Of a stretch of DNA of 27,583 nucleotides, positions 1 through 9,841 are shown piece by piece. The stretch's first letter is position 1, and the number at the start of each line of letters is the position of its first letter. Made by a program: the position numbers and the translations under genes. Source of the stretch: Sperchopsis tessellata (Eukaryota > Arthropoda > Insecta > Coleoptera > Hydrophilidae); contig JAWQRN010000637.1 of assembly GCA_033557685.1 (NCBI GenBank), positions 1-27,583 on the forward strand, in the 5' to 3' direction. The notes under the pieces are model-generated. The model did no database searches, was not told the DNA's origin, and saw only the letters and a list, made by a program, of their open reading frames with translations.

Positions 1-410
1 AGCAAAACAGACCCGTAAATGCACAAAGGTACTAACCTATAAAACTTTAATACATCCAGTTTTCGTTTATGGCGCGATATGACCCGATACAACAATGAGC
101 TAACTCAACTGTACGATGATACTAATCTTGCAACTATAATTAAATTGCGAAAGTTGAAATGGGCAGGACATCTACATAGAATTCATGACAACGATCCCAA
201 AAAAGGCATTAAATGGCAGAACTGAAGGCAAAAGACCAATTGGTAGACCAAGCGATAGGTGGGATGACTCCATCCGAAATGACTGCAGGGAGCTCCTAGG
301 ATACAGGAATTAGAAGCAACGGTCAGAGAATCATGACGATTGGAGATGGTATATATTGGAGGCCAAGGACCGCACACGGTCCGTCGCGCCATAATGAATA
401 AGAATAATAT
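1..410 (+). pseudogene. Non-LTR retrotransposon, C-terminal tail of reverse transcriptase (broken)
   Basis: This is the extreme C-terminal, post-RT part of an insect non-LTR retrotransposon polyprotein. From about 95 the reading RYNNELTQLYDD leads into KLRKLKWAGHLHRI, the usual RYN-EL-LY-D / RL-WAGH-R segment. After a frameshift near 205 it resumes as LNGRTEGKRPIGRPSDRWDD and a D-RELLGY segment, the glycine/arginine-rich GRP-RW signature that ends these proteins. At 45-95 a PVFVYG motif runs almost directly into the WR-RYN part, so roughly 35 residues (the usual YG-E-W to W-R stretch) have been deleted. Stops follow at about 309 and 391. The tail ends in a short A/T-rich run (390-410) like the simple-repeat 3' ends of these elements. 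Its 5' part lies outside the window. The same lineage may be represented at 27449-27583. Dead copy; the family name is not assigned. Confidence 0.85.
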
Positions 411-1309
411 AGACCCCTGCATGTGCAGAAGCATGAACAACAATCAGAAATATGTAGTTATGCTATATATAGATGACAGTCTGATTATTTCAAGTAACCC
501 CTGAAGAATTCTTAAGCAAGCTTGAGCGAGAATGTAGGATAACTTTCTCTGAACATTTTACCAGATATTTAAGACTTGAAATCGCTGGAAATGATGATGG
601 TACAATCTTCGTTCATCAGAAATCATATGCGAGAAAAGTGCTCGAAAGGTTTAACATGCTTGATGTGAAACCCGTGAGTTCAGGTGTGACCGACTGGACA
701 GCAAAGCGTTCACCCGCCGTCAATGATAATGTTCCATACCATGAGATTGTTGAAAATGTGATATATCTGCAAGATGAAAGTCGTTCAGATATTACTTTTG
801 AAGTTACATTGGTTCAAGGGCTTTGGACATGCCTACTGCAGCTCACTGGAAGCTGATCAATAAAATACTGCGTATTATGTGTCTTCAGTAATACGGGCTA
901 TGCTGGTGATAAAGAGAAGAGAAAATCAACATGAGGTCTATTGTGTAGTTTTGGTGTAAATGTTATTGTCTGGTTAAGTAAAAGACAAGAGTGTGTTGAT
1001 CAATCCACTACGGAAACCGAATTTGTGGCCAAAAAACTTATTTTGTTTAAAAGGCTGATTCATGAAGTGGGAGTGGGAGTGAATAAACCTGTTTCGTATA
1101 TGGGCAAGTGCAAGACTATTGACGTTGAGTATAATTGTATGCAGGGCATGTATCTTCATGAGGAAGTGGATGTAAAATACATAAAGACAGTAACACTAAA
1201 CCTCTCGCTAAAATTGAGAGATTTATTTGGTTTACAAATGTTGTAGATAAATGCAATTTTATATTTGTTATTGTTCTTGATTGTTTTCTGTTTGTCTGCA
1301 AATATATTT
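411..1309 (+). pseudogene. Copia (Ty1) retrotransposon pol fragment: RT end and RNase H (broken)
   Basis: This is the 3' part of a Ty1/copia polyprotein, which makes and inserts element cDNA. Near 445-490 the reading KYVVMLYIDDSLIISS contains the RT catalytic box YIDD (469-480). A stop and frameshift near 500 lead into a frame with the LERF-M-D-KPVSS segment (about 640-680), then PYHEIVENVIYL (about 735-770), the PYR-A-G-LMYL position of copia RT. In another frame PTAAHWKLINKILRIM (about 830-875) and GYAGDKEKRKST (about 900-935) are the classical copia RNase H entry. After one more stop, VIVWLSKRQ and QSTTETEFVAKK (965-1037) match W-SK-Q and LSSTEAEY-A. The frame peters out at about 1246. At least three frameshifts or stops make it non-functional. 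It abuts the non-LTR tail at about 410, suggesting a truncated or nested insertion. Confidence 0.9.
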
Positions 1310-1318
1310 AAGGGAGAG
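1310..1318 (+). other. Polypurine tract of the Copia element
   Basis: The purine run AAGGGAGAG lies directly before TGTTGGAA. A purine tract followed by TG-starting LTR is the priming site for plus-strand synthesis in LTR retrotransposons, and the spacing downstream of the RNase H remnant is right for Copia. Confidence 0.7.
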
Positions 1319-1549
1319 TGTTGGAAATAAGCTTTGTTAAAGAAATTTGCAATTTGACGGTACACCCTAATTACCTTTTTCAGGGTTTTGTTTCTATTAC
1401 CTATGTCTGTATATAGATTAAGACATTTCTTTTGAGAAGTAATAATTATCAATGTTTTGTACGAGCAACGTCTGTATTTATTGTATTTAACTTACTCTAA
1501 AAATTTTAATTTCTTAAGCAAGTCTTACTGATTCATAATCCCAATAGCA
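1319..1549 (+). repeat. Probable 3' LTR of the Copia element
   Basis: The segment begins TGTTGGAA straight after the polypurine tract, as in many Copia LTRs. A plausible end is CCAATAGCA at 1541-1549, giving an imperfect TGTTGG / CCAATA-CA inverted terminus and a length near 230 bp, normal for Copia. An alternative end is the ACA at 1556-1558. The 5' LTR is not in the window, so the boundary rests on terminal motifs only. No target-site duplication can be identified because the left side of the element is missing. Confidence 0.5.
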
Positions 1550-1558
1550 ATACTTACA

Positions 1559-2100
1559 GCTAATGTGGATCATAGTTAGCTGTTGTAAACTCACAGCACA
1601 AATAGTTATAGTAAACAAAACCGTGCGAATTGACATGCACATTTTGTATTCGTAACAACTTATTTGTATGAAATAAATGTTTATTGAGTTAAGTTTACTA
1701 CAAGTACCAGTAAAGCTAATAATTTATGAACTAACCCCATCAAAAAACTGCTTTCAAATATAAATATTATTTTACAGAAAAGTTACTAATGTTTATTTGT
1801 TTACATCTTTCTTAACAATAAATACAAAGTTTAATTATATTAAATAAAATTTTAAAAGATAAATGGCTTTTTTAAGACAATTGTATTTCTTTAGTACAAA
1901 TACATTAATAAAGTTGGGTAAATTAATAGGTTTTCACCACACACGCAGCGTTCTTCGTATAATTATTTCGGTAGCAACTAAAGGCATTTATTTAGCACAA
2001 ACTAAGTACATTTAGGACAGTTAATCCAAGACAACCAAATAAGTATATATTTATTAGTTAACAGAGGTTTGGTGATATTGACGGACAAAAAGACATATAA
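1559..2100. other. AT-rich DNA without recognisable content
   Basis: Very AT-rich sequence with many stop codons in all frames. No coding similarity, tandem repeat or convincing hairpin was seen. Confidence 0.5.
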
Positions 2101-2360
2101 CTGAGATTCACACCACCGACGATTAAAAAAATTAATAGCATAAATTATCGGTCCTTCCGAGCAAACGAATGAACCGTCGTGCTTCATTTGCTTCCTTCGA
2201 GGCAAACACCGTCCGGAATGATAAAAAGTCGTAACTATCGGCTGCCATACATACGTATAATATAAATTGCGTCCGGTTGTCTGTTGGACAACCTTTGCTT
2301 CTCTCCACGCATGGGTTTTTCTTAATCCAGTTGCCTGCCGTAAGCTCGTCTGACACTCAC
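2101..2360. other. Locally GC- and CpG-richer segment, possible conserved noncoding DNA
   Basis: The base composition changes visibly from the AT-rich flank, with frequent CG dinucleotides and words such as CCGTCCGGAATG (2209-2220). A perfect 7-bp hairpin, GGTTGTC (2275-2281) and GACAACC (2287-2293) with a 5-nt loop, lies inside. Two overlapping minus-strand open frames cross it (2002-2373 and 2132-2356), but neither resembles a known protein and they are mutually exclusive, so I do not call a gene. It leads directly into copy 1 of the dispersed element and may be part of it. Confidence 0.35.
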
Positions 2361-2660
2361 CCATTCGATGCATATGTCATAGTGCAAGAGTTATGAGCGC
2401 GAGAACGGTCTAATCCATCTAGTAGGTTGCGCAGCTCGGAGGCTGGGAGCGATCGGGATAGTCGCTTGCCCTGCCGCTCGAATCGCCGCAATTAAGAGAC
2501 CTGCCGGAAACACGACCGCATAATGGTGAATTATTATTGAATATAGATATGAGCTTGAATGAATAAAGAACGATCGTTGTACAGGATGTCAGTGCGTAAT
2601 AAACTGGAATATCTTAAGTGTTAGGCGGTCACGTAAAGACGACCGATGAGAAAATCACCG
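2361..2660 (+). repeat. Unnamed dispersed element, copy 1
   Basis: This copy shares an ordered motif series with three other places in the window. In order: ATTC-TGCATAT with GTGCA and ACGGTC (2363-2410, shared with copy 3); GCCGGAAAC (2503-2511) closely followed by ACCGCA (2515-2520), as in copy 2; GATCGTTG (2572-2579), against GGTCGCTG in copies 2 and 4; TGCGTAATAAACT (2593-2605), against TGCACCGATAAACT in copy 4; TTAAGTGTTAGG (2614-2625), against ATAAGTGAGG; and ACGACCGATGAGAAAAT (2639-2655), against ACGGCCGTTAAGATAAAAAT. It is the most diverged of the four copies, and each single match is weak; the evidence is the conserved order. No coding capacity is visible. It could be a regulatory element paralogue or a decayed repeat. 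Confidence 0.45.
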
Positions 2661-2754
2661 GACTGAAAATTCTTCGGAACGAACTCAAATGAGGATACTT
2701 GCATCCGAATTATGTAGATGCATGTGATTTAAAATTCAAAGGTGTATTTTGTGT

Positions 2755-3260
2755 TACCTTTTTTCCCGAGGGGGGGTGGATATCCTCAGACACTCCGAAC
2801 TTCATCTAACGTTCGGAGTCGTGCTGGACTTCAACCAGATAAAACCCCTCCCTTTCTTCTCTTCATCCAACCCGGAACCGCTCACGCATTACATCTCTTA
2901 CTGTCTTCTCTTCCTCTTATCCGATATCGTTATTATTATGCTTTTTAGTATATTTGTTACCAATTCTCGATCTTGTTCCACTCTCTCTCTTTCTCCATCA
3001 TAGTTTGTATGAAATTTTCTCTCCTCGTCAAACCTTGGGCACACGGAGACTGTGTGTTCCGGCACATCCCGAATCGCGTTTTCGACTTCCTAACAATACA
3101 CGCACGTGTTTTCGCCCTCTCTCTCTTTATCCTGTACGGATGTTCTCTGAAATACCCTTGACTCGTCAATACTTGCGTCAGATGGTAACAAACCTCTCCA
3201 TTTTTCCTATCGATCCATGGCTTTATCCGCCTGATGAGTCTAGCACTTTGCGTATACAAA
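2755..3260. other. Pyrimidine-rich, GC-elevated segment of unknown nature
   Basis: Plus-strand C/T-rich DNA with CCCTCCC, CTCTCTC and TCTTCTCTTCCTCTT runs, clearly unlike the AT-rich surroundings. It holds the stem-loop at 2792-2819. Open frames occur on both strands here (for example 2742-2948, 2954-3322 and, on the minus strand, 2957-3259), but this is expected from stop-poor composition and none looks like a protein. It ends at the mariner fragment. It could be a 5' untranslated part of an element or a conserved noncoding stretch. Confidence 0.3.
2792..2819. other. Perfect 9-bp stem-loop
   Basis: ACTCCGAAC (2792-2800) and GTTCGGAGT (2811-2819) are exact reverse complements around the 10-nt loop TTCATCTAAC. 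A 9-bp GC-rich perfect stem is unusual in this AT-rich window. No gene context assigns a role. Confidence 0.6.
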
Positions 3261-3280
3261 ATTTAACTGAGTCACAAGGC

Positions 3281-3452
3281 GAAAGATATTTTTGCAGGTT
3301 TATTACCGGAGATGAGTCTTGAGTACATAAATTCGTCTCTCTCACTAAAGAGAAATTCAAGAGGTGGGTTTGTCAAGGCTCTTCATTAAAAATAATGGCC
3401 AAAACGCAATATTCGTACAACAGTTTTCTGGGTTTCTGAAGTAGTTTTTCTT
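3281..3452 (+). pseudogene. Mariner-family transposase fragment
   Basis: One frame reads ERYFCRFITGDES, a stop, then VHKFVSLTKEKFKRWVC and a K-I-MAKTQYSYN segment. This parallels the mariner stretch F--RIVTGDE(T/S)WVH, P-SK--S--W and PKK-K---S--K. The TGDES motif (about 3308-3322) carries the first catalytic aspartate of the DD(34)D triad. A stop replaces the tryptophan of the usual GDE-W, and another ends the frame near 3437. About 55 codons survive; the N-terminal DNA-binding part and the rest of the catalytic domain were not found. No inverted termini were located. Dead fragment. Confidence 0.65.
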
Positions 3453-4532
3453 ATCGAATAAGTTAAGCTACCTAGTTGTTGACACTATGACATTCATTTA
3501 GTTTGTTATTTGTCTTAATAACTTTCAAAAATTGGCTGAAAAAGTGGAGGCTACTAATTATAATAGTGCGAGTTTATAGTTGTAGTTTTTGTAAAATTCC
3601 TAAGAATAATATTTTCAAAATTCTATTAACTTACTTATCTTACAAAATGTAAAGTAATTGTTGATATAAAATTATACATTGATTTTTGTACACTGCAGGA
3701 CACCTATACCAAATATTAAAATACTAAGTTACTTGATCGTGCTGATTGTTGGCATTATACGTTTATTTTGAATAATTTACATGTTAAAATATATAGCGTA
3801 GTGTTTTAACATTGCGTTTTAGTATAATATTTTTAACTTTTCTTATACTAGCCACTTTACAGCTTAATATAATTAAAAAGACAAATTCGAAGTACATTAA
3901 AGAAGCACAATAGACAGATTTCGCTGCAGTGGGAAATGTCCAAAAAATATAATATTAAAAGTATATGAAATGCCTAGAGGTCACGTACAAGCCAAAACGA
4001 TATTTAACAAAAGAAAAAAAATAATTGATGTTTCTATGGATTCTAGATTGCTATAGTTAGTCAATTTAGTAAATCGTATCTCTGAAGCAGTATCTCAATA
4101 GAAAAATATATTTCTTAATAATATTTTCTCTCAAGTTTTAAGTAATTTGTCAGATTAAACCAAACAAAATTATAAATGCTTATCATGCTTGTGAACTCGT
4201 GTTTGGACAAAAAAAACAAACACCTATCTTAACAGTGCTAAATATCTGATCGGCCCTATGAGATATTGTTAAGGTTGTTCAAAGTAAAATAAACACATTA
4301 AAAATTTGAAATTGTCGAAAATGACCACGAACTTAGTGCAGACTTGTGCCTCTATAATGATTGAAATTTCTTTAGGTCACCACCTAATATTTTAGAAGAA
4401 AGTGTCACTTTTGGTGCAAATGAAGAAGGCTCAGCAGAAAATTAAGACAAGCGTGACATTTTTAATACTGAAATCATGCCAATAGATATTAACGTTGAGA
4501 ATAATGACATTGAAGAAAAAAAATATTTCCTG
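3453..4532. other. AT-rich DNA, nothing recognised
   Basis: About 1.1 kb of AT-rich sequence dense in stops in every frame. I saw no element similarity, repeats or RNA-like structure. Confidence 0.5.
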
Positions 4533-4667
4533 ACTAGCAATTGTGAAAGCTACATGTTTTTCTATTATTAGCACCTTTTAAAGCTGGTCGACACTTTCAA
4601 CTAGCACTTTTCAGAGCTACATGGCAATGTATAATTAGCACTTTTATGAGCTGCATGTCTTGATAAT
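4533..4667 (+). repeat. Minisatellite: four tandem copies of a 34-bp unit
   Basis: Units start at 4533, 4567, 4600 and 4634, a period of 34, 33 and 34 bases. Each begins A(C/T)TAGCA, continues with a CTTTT-like stretch, and carries (A/G)AGCT at the same offset, usually followed by (A/G)CATG. Units 3 and 4 are closest (ACTAGCACTTTT and ATTAGCACTTTT). Unit 2 has GGTCG where the others have (A/G)CATG. The array ends at the sequence described at 4668-4905, and the two may form one element. Confidence 0.75.
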
Positions 4668-4905
4668 GTCCCCTGCAATGGCGGACGAAACATCGGCAAA
4701 AACAAAAGCCAACACAAGGTTATCTCCCGGAAAACCTGAAGATATTTACTGTGACCGTGGAAGTCTACGTACTTTATTAAAAACTAATTTAGTTCAAAAA
4801 TATTTAGCGCCAGCCTGTGTTCATATAATTGTTTTTTGCAACTATTTGAATGTCATTATATTGCAAAAGATTGACAATAAAAAAATTATCTTTAATATTT
4901 AATTT
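4668..4905 (+). repeat. Possible terminal part of a Penelope-like or other repeat element
   Basis: Immediately after the tandem array comes GTCCCCTGCAATGGCGGAC (4668-4686), which can fold as GTCC...GGAC, followed by GAAACATCGGCA. A small hairpin followed by a GAAACGTCGGC-like word is a pattern seen near ends of Penelope-like elements in arthropods. An 80-codon open frame (4660-4902) crosses it, but past the first 40 residues it is low-complexity and unlike any protein I recognise, so no gene is called. The sequence is GC-richer until about 4775, then AT-rich. The assignment rests on one short pattern. Confidence 0.3.
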
Positions 4906-5950
4906 CTTAATACAAAGTATTTCAAATAAACACAAAAATGCATTAGCCTAAACTATCCAAATTTAGTTATACTTTAAAACATACTACAAAACCAAGCAAT
5001 ATTAGGAAATAATGCAGAATTTATTTTAAGAGTTCACTTCTATACAACATCGATATTTATGTGGATATATAAACAGAACATAAATATAGTGGAAACTATT
5101 AAAATAAGAATTTCTTGTAATTACAGGAAGACATAGAATACAAGAATAGTAAAAGAAAAATGAATTTTATTATGATGGACGGTATAAGCAAATGACTTTG
5201 AAATGTGTACGTTATAAACTGCGTACAAAAAACATTATAAATTTCAAAATTTTTGGAAATTGGATAAAAAAGTAAACTCATGAAAGGCAGTTATGGGTGT
5301 AGCTAAAATGGGAGGAAGTCCAGTATGCAATAAAACATATGCAGATATAGTGCTTAGACTTAATACAAGAACACTCGATACAAACTTCGATGCGTTAAAG
5401 CATGACTTGTGTTTATGTTATACAATTTCTAAACATAGTATATAATCTACCCAAACTCCCAATAGTTAACTTCATCCTCACCATGATTAATCTTTATTTT
5501 ATATTATTATTACTACAACCGATGGTAATTTTCGTACTTTTTACAATACAATTAGTTTTATTCGTTTATGCCTCGTATATAATTCACTTACATTGATTAA
5601 AGTAAGGTAAAATGTAATGAATTAAACTATATATTTTTACTACTCTACCGAAAAGTCATCAAAATACACCAAAACTAAAAATAGATATTTAAAATAAATT
5701 GATCACTAATTAACTAATAAAGTTTTGGATGACATTGTTCATGGCAATTGAATCTGAACTTTAACTTTTTTGATGAATCGGGTATGAAAGATATACAATA
5801 CCAGTAATTTGAAATTATCTTTATAAAACCACGCCCAAATACTTTAGATTTAAAAGACATTATATCTTGATCTAATTTTCTATAAGGTCATGAACAGTTG
5901 AAAGAGTGGTATTAATCTTTGCATGGAGAGATATTGCTGGTCGTTTAAAG
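4906..5950. other. AT-rich DNA, nothing recognised
   Basis: About 1 kb of AT-rich sequence. The short open frames at 5099-5281 (minus) and 5402-5596 (plus) are made of AT-encoded hydrophobic residues with no domain. Nothing else was seen. Confidence 0.5.
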
Positions 5951-5954
5951 TGTA

Positions 5955-6245
5955 CCTGCTGGTGCTACCAGGTGTGTCCAGGGGCTCTATAATTAGCACG
6001 ACTCCCGGCCACGACTGAATGCCGGAAACCAACTACCGCAAATTATAAATAAACTCCTAGAGCTCGCTGCTGCTGTTGGTGATTTTATTTCTTCTTTTCT
6101 TTTCTTCACCGCTAAGGTCGCTGAGAGCCTGATCTTCTTATCCTCTCTCTATTCTCTATAGATAGCTGCTGTCGGATGGAAATTGTGCACGATAACAGAG
6201 GAGGTGCATTCCGTTCATCGACGATCTTACTTAATTGCTGCACTT
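5955..6245 (+). repeat. Unnamed dispersed element, copy 2
   Basis: A GC-elevated island in AT-rich DNA. Shared motifs in order: CTGGTGCTACCAGG (5959-5972), against CTGGTGCTGCAGG in copy 3; GCCGGAAACCAA (6021-6032), 12 identical bases in copy 3; ACCGCA (6035-6040), as in copy 1; GCAAATTATAAATAA (6038-6052), against GCAAATTAACATAA at the start of copy 4; GGTCGCTGAGAGCCTGAT (6116-6133), 15 of 18 identical to copy 4; and GAAATTGTGCACGATAAC (6179-6196), against the GAAATTTATGCACCGATAAA word of copy 4. A pyrimidine-rich run (about 6083-6110) separates the first and second halves and looks like an insertion. CCGGC (6005-6009) and GCCGG (6021-6025) can pair. No coding potential. Confidence 0.55.
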
Positions 6246-7354
6246 CTTTTCCAATCCATCTGTTGAGGTTAGATGGACAGATAGAGGCTGACCTCGAGAT
6301 ATCCGTGGACTGCTATAGCTACCTCTCAATCCAACGACATCTGGAGTAATTACTTCTGAAATAGGTTCTTTTTGCTTTTGAACGATTGCTTCCATTAATA
6401 ATAGATTGAGATCGATGAAATTAACGAAAGGAATCTTATTGGCTTATACAATCAGTAAATATTAAGCACATTCATTCGTATATCGTTGAATATAGCCAGC
6501 ATAGTCAACGGTTATATTCAATGCATTTTTTATCTAATAGATTATATACATACAACCTTTTCTTTTTTGCTGTTTTGAAATGTAGGTATATTTATTTTTT
6601 TGCCTAGTGATATATTGTTGCAATAGAAATTTACAGTATCAACCAATACCATTACAGTAAAAAGAAAAAAAATGTAAATTTACTGAAAAATGCATCCATA
6701 AACTGACCTCGACTTAATTTGTTCAGGTTGATAGTTTCGCGTGAGATAAACCAATGTGGGAAAACGAGGCAAGAATTTTCTACGAATTTAAATTCTCTTG
6801 TACCCAATGCATTGATTCTGTTGGTGTCCATATCATCACTGATTCTGATTCTTTTAAATGTTTTAAGTTTGCAAACTTTTATCTCCTAATTACATGATAT
6901 AGACTGGGCACCATTTTACTGTCGATTATATGTATCATGTACTCTATTAGACAATATACACTACTCTGACTCAGCGAAGTTTACAGCCTTAGTTTTAGAA
7001 GTTTGTTAACTGGAAAATGTTATCTTCTCAGATAACATCTTCCGTAAAATTAAGTAGTACATGTATTATCAATTCTGGGATAATTATACAGGTTTTTCAG
7101 TATGCATCTCCAATGCATCTAAACAATCAAAATTATCTATTAATCCAATGTGGAAAGCAATTGGTGGTATAAAACCAAATTTCTTTGTTAAGTATTGTTC
7201 GAAGATCGAATGTGGAAGCCCAAGTAAAATAACAACTTTAGATCAATATTCCCAAACATTTTAAGATATGTATCTAACTTTGTATTACATTATATTACAT
7301 TTATATGAAATTTTCTTTAAATTATATATCTCCTTATCAACACAGATTTATTTA
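6246..7354. other. Mostly AT-rich DNA; first 100 bases GC-elevated
   Basis: 6246-6360 continues the GC-richer island, with words such as GAGGCTGACCTCGAGATATCC, split here by no recognisable gene. From 6360 on the sequence is AT-rich. A 67-codon open frame at 7061-7264 resembles nothing known and lacks any domain, so it is not called. Confidence 0.4.
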
Positions 7355-9040
7355 TAGTCGGTCCACAGATACAAATCATTGGAGACTTTAATGGGATAGT
7401 AGAATTGGTTTTGGACATGAAGGAGCATGTGATAAGAGGAATACTTTGGAAGGGAAGAAACGAACATCTTGGTGGAATGAGAATATCAAAAAGGAGGTTA
7501 AGAAAAGAGATATGGAAAACATACTTAAGGGAAAGAAACGTTTAAAGTTATGAAATAGAAGAGCAGGGTCAAACAACTAGTAATTGAAGTGAAGACTGAT
7601 CAGAGTATAGAAAATGAATAAAAAGACGTAGCAGGGGAAACCAGAAGTTGTTTTATAGAACCAAATAGTGGAGAGGAATGGATATGCGGTGACAAAACCT
7701 AAATTGTTAATGGCGCGATGAATGGAATATTACATGCTACTTCTCGGAGATGGAAATTAATGAACATGTTGAATAAAAAAAGAGAATGAAGATATATACA
7801 TATCAAGGGAAAAGTTTAGGAGGTTAATTGGGACAGTTAAAATAGGGAAGACAGCAGGACTTGATGGAATAACTCCTGAACTACTGAAATAAATTGGGAG
7901 GAGGGAATTGGGTAGTTGGGGGGTGGTTTTTGTGTTGTACCGAAAAGTGCCAACATACAGGCAGACTGCAGTTATATTGCCTCTATTTAAGAAGGGATAC
8001 AACAGAATTTGTAAAAATTATAGGGGAATATTGCTCCTTAAAGTGCGGGGGGAGATTTGTGAACGTGACAAATTACGAGCAAAGTTGAACTACTGATGAG
8101 TGACTTTTGGTCCAGAAGAAGCAAACAGGACCTGGTGTTTGTTCTTAAGCAAGTACAGTAGAAGATTTGATGGCAAGGTAAATAAACAGTTTTATGCTTC
8201 TTCGACCTGGAGATGACTTTTGAGAGTTCAAAAGAGTGATGACTAGAGTATTCTTAGAAAAAGGGGTGTTAGAAAAAAAAACTGAGAATAACAATTAGGG
8301 CTATTTATAGTGACAAAACGTGCTATGATAGAACTGCAAACAAACAGTCAAAGGAGTTTCTTGCGAGAAGAAAATTGATACAGAGATGATCACTTGCCCT
8401 CTGCTCTACATCTTATTGGTGAATGAAGTGATGAAACCTTGTAAACGAGACATGTCAAGACTGTTTGTTGGATATAGGAATTTGAAAAACATAGAAATAT
8501 CGGTGGGGGCATTTGCAATTGATATTGTTTATGCTAAATTGGAAAAGGATTTACAGTAGAGAACTGAAATTTGGGATAGAGAGTGGATGAGTAAGAAAAT
8601 AAATGTTTTGAAGATGAAAATGTTGTTGGTGGGAAAGACAAGGGAGAATTGAGTATTGAAAAATACAAAGAGTGGGTGGAACAAATGCTGATTTATGGAG
8701 AGGGAAGGATAAAAGGTGATGTGAGCAGTTGACTGTACAGTGCGGCAGGTTTGTTTGATTGTCGCAACCAAAAATTATTGGATAGAAGAGAAATAAGCAA
8801 TGAGACTAAAAGTACAGTATTTAACACCGTATATGCTCCAGTATAGACGTATGGGAGTGAGTGATGGGTGCTGACAGAGCGACACAAGAGTAGGATACAG
8901 GCAGAAAAATGAAGTTATTGAGACAAGTCGAGGGAGTATCAAGAAGAGATGGGATAAGGAATGAAGATATCCGAGAGAAATTATCAGCAAGAAGAGTACA
9001 GGAAAGGGTACAGCATAGATGGTTCTGTAAAATTGAAGGA
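7355..9040 (+). pseudogene. Non-LTR retrotransposon, endonuclease/RT polyprotein remnant
   Basis: Pieces of a non-LTR polyprotein occur in their natural order, in shifting frames. IIGDFNG (about 7375-7395) is the GDFN motif of the AP-type endonuclease. WWNENIKKEVKKR follows (about 7470-7510). GKTAGLDGITPELLK (about 7847-7891) is the (K/N)AAG-DGI--E-LK segment of RT. VPTYRQTAVILPLFKKG (about 7950-8000) and NYRGI (8019-8033) are the P--WR-A-I-PL-KKGD and NYRGIS-L motifs. DLEMTFE (about 8203-8223) corresponds to DLEKAFD. AIDIVY (about 8515-8532) stands where F-DDIV belongs, so a catalytic aspartate is lost. NTVYAP and a YG-E-WVL-like part (about 8820-8870), then MKLLRQVEGVSRRD and RNEDIREKLS (8911-8987), form the conserved C-terminal block. 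Stops occur throughout. No poly-A or target duplication was seen. Confidence 0.85.
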
Positions 9041-9841
9041 AATTTTTTTAATCTCTACACCTTCAATGGTAGAAAATGAAGTGATTATGTATGTATGTAT
9101 GAAGAAACAGGTGAATGTAGTGTATATGAATTTTTCAAAGCCTCTTGATACTACTGCAACTGGTATTTTGTGCCAGGAAACTTTCTTCTTTTGGGTTTCA
9201 TCATAGGCTGTTGAAGTTTACCAGTTTGTATCCTTCTGATATGAGAATGCATTTATCCTATTTGTGTTAAAGGTCATATTATTTATTTGCATATTTTGAT
9301 TATACACGTGTTGTGGATTCATTTTATTTATTTATTAATAAATATATGTTATAGATGTTTAAAAATATCTTATTTAGGCCGCATTTAAACGGTGACATAA
9401 AATATGTTAATTCGTTTAATATTTTAAGAAACAGACAATGAATTCTCACTAATTTCAAAATAAATTATCGCAAAATTGCACATTTAAGAAACATTTGCAA
9501 AAATGGTTTAAATGTAATATTTTCACTGATACATATTTATTGCAATGAATTTACTATTATCGTAGAAATTTGACTTAAAATAATTATATTACAAAATGCA
9601 TTACACAGTTAACTCTAGCTATAAATGAGTGTGGTCTAGTGGTTGAATAATCGCTTAGTAATTGACATCTATTCTTGTTTCCGATAATTTAAATTTAAAA
9701 ATAATAGAAAATCTATTTATCAATATACAACTTATAATAGTAAATGATAATACTGAGTTTTCCATTAGGCCACATGCGTTTGATACTGTAACTTATAAGC
9801 TATTCAAAAGTAAAACTGACGCTAAGTAAAACATACTTTGT
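9041..9841. other. AT-rich spacer with one weak tRNA-like word
   Basis: AT-rich sequence between two non-LTR remnants. TGGTCTAGTGG at 9632-9642 fits the internal A-box of a tRNA promoter, but the expected B-box about 35-45 bases later is not recognisable (only TTCCGAT-like sequence), so no tRNA or SINE is called. The small plus frame at 8961-9206 is a chance reading across the non-LTR end. Confidence 0.4.

Noticed and set aside
2002..2373. Minus-strand open frame of 123 codons, with an overlapping 74-codon minus frame
   Set aside because: Neither translation shows a domain or family resemblance, the two frames exclude each other, and stop-poor GC-elevated DNA explains them.
2954..3322. Plus-strand open frame of 122 codons
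   Set aside because: It is open because of C/T-rich composition, and competing frames are open on the other strand. Only its last dozen or so residues (ERYFCRFITGDES) are meaningful, and they belong to the mariner fragment.
4660..4902. 80-codon open frame MADETSAKTKANTRLSPGKP...
   Set aside because: Only the first half has balanced composition and it coincides with a probable repeat-element end; no protein family is recognised.
9632..9700. Possible tRNA or tRNA-derived SINE from the A-box TGGTCTAGTGG
   Set aside because: No credible B-box, no cloverleaf stems and no SINE tail follow; an 11-base match alone is too weak.
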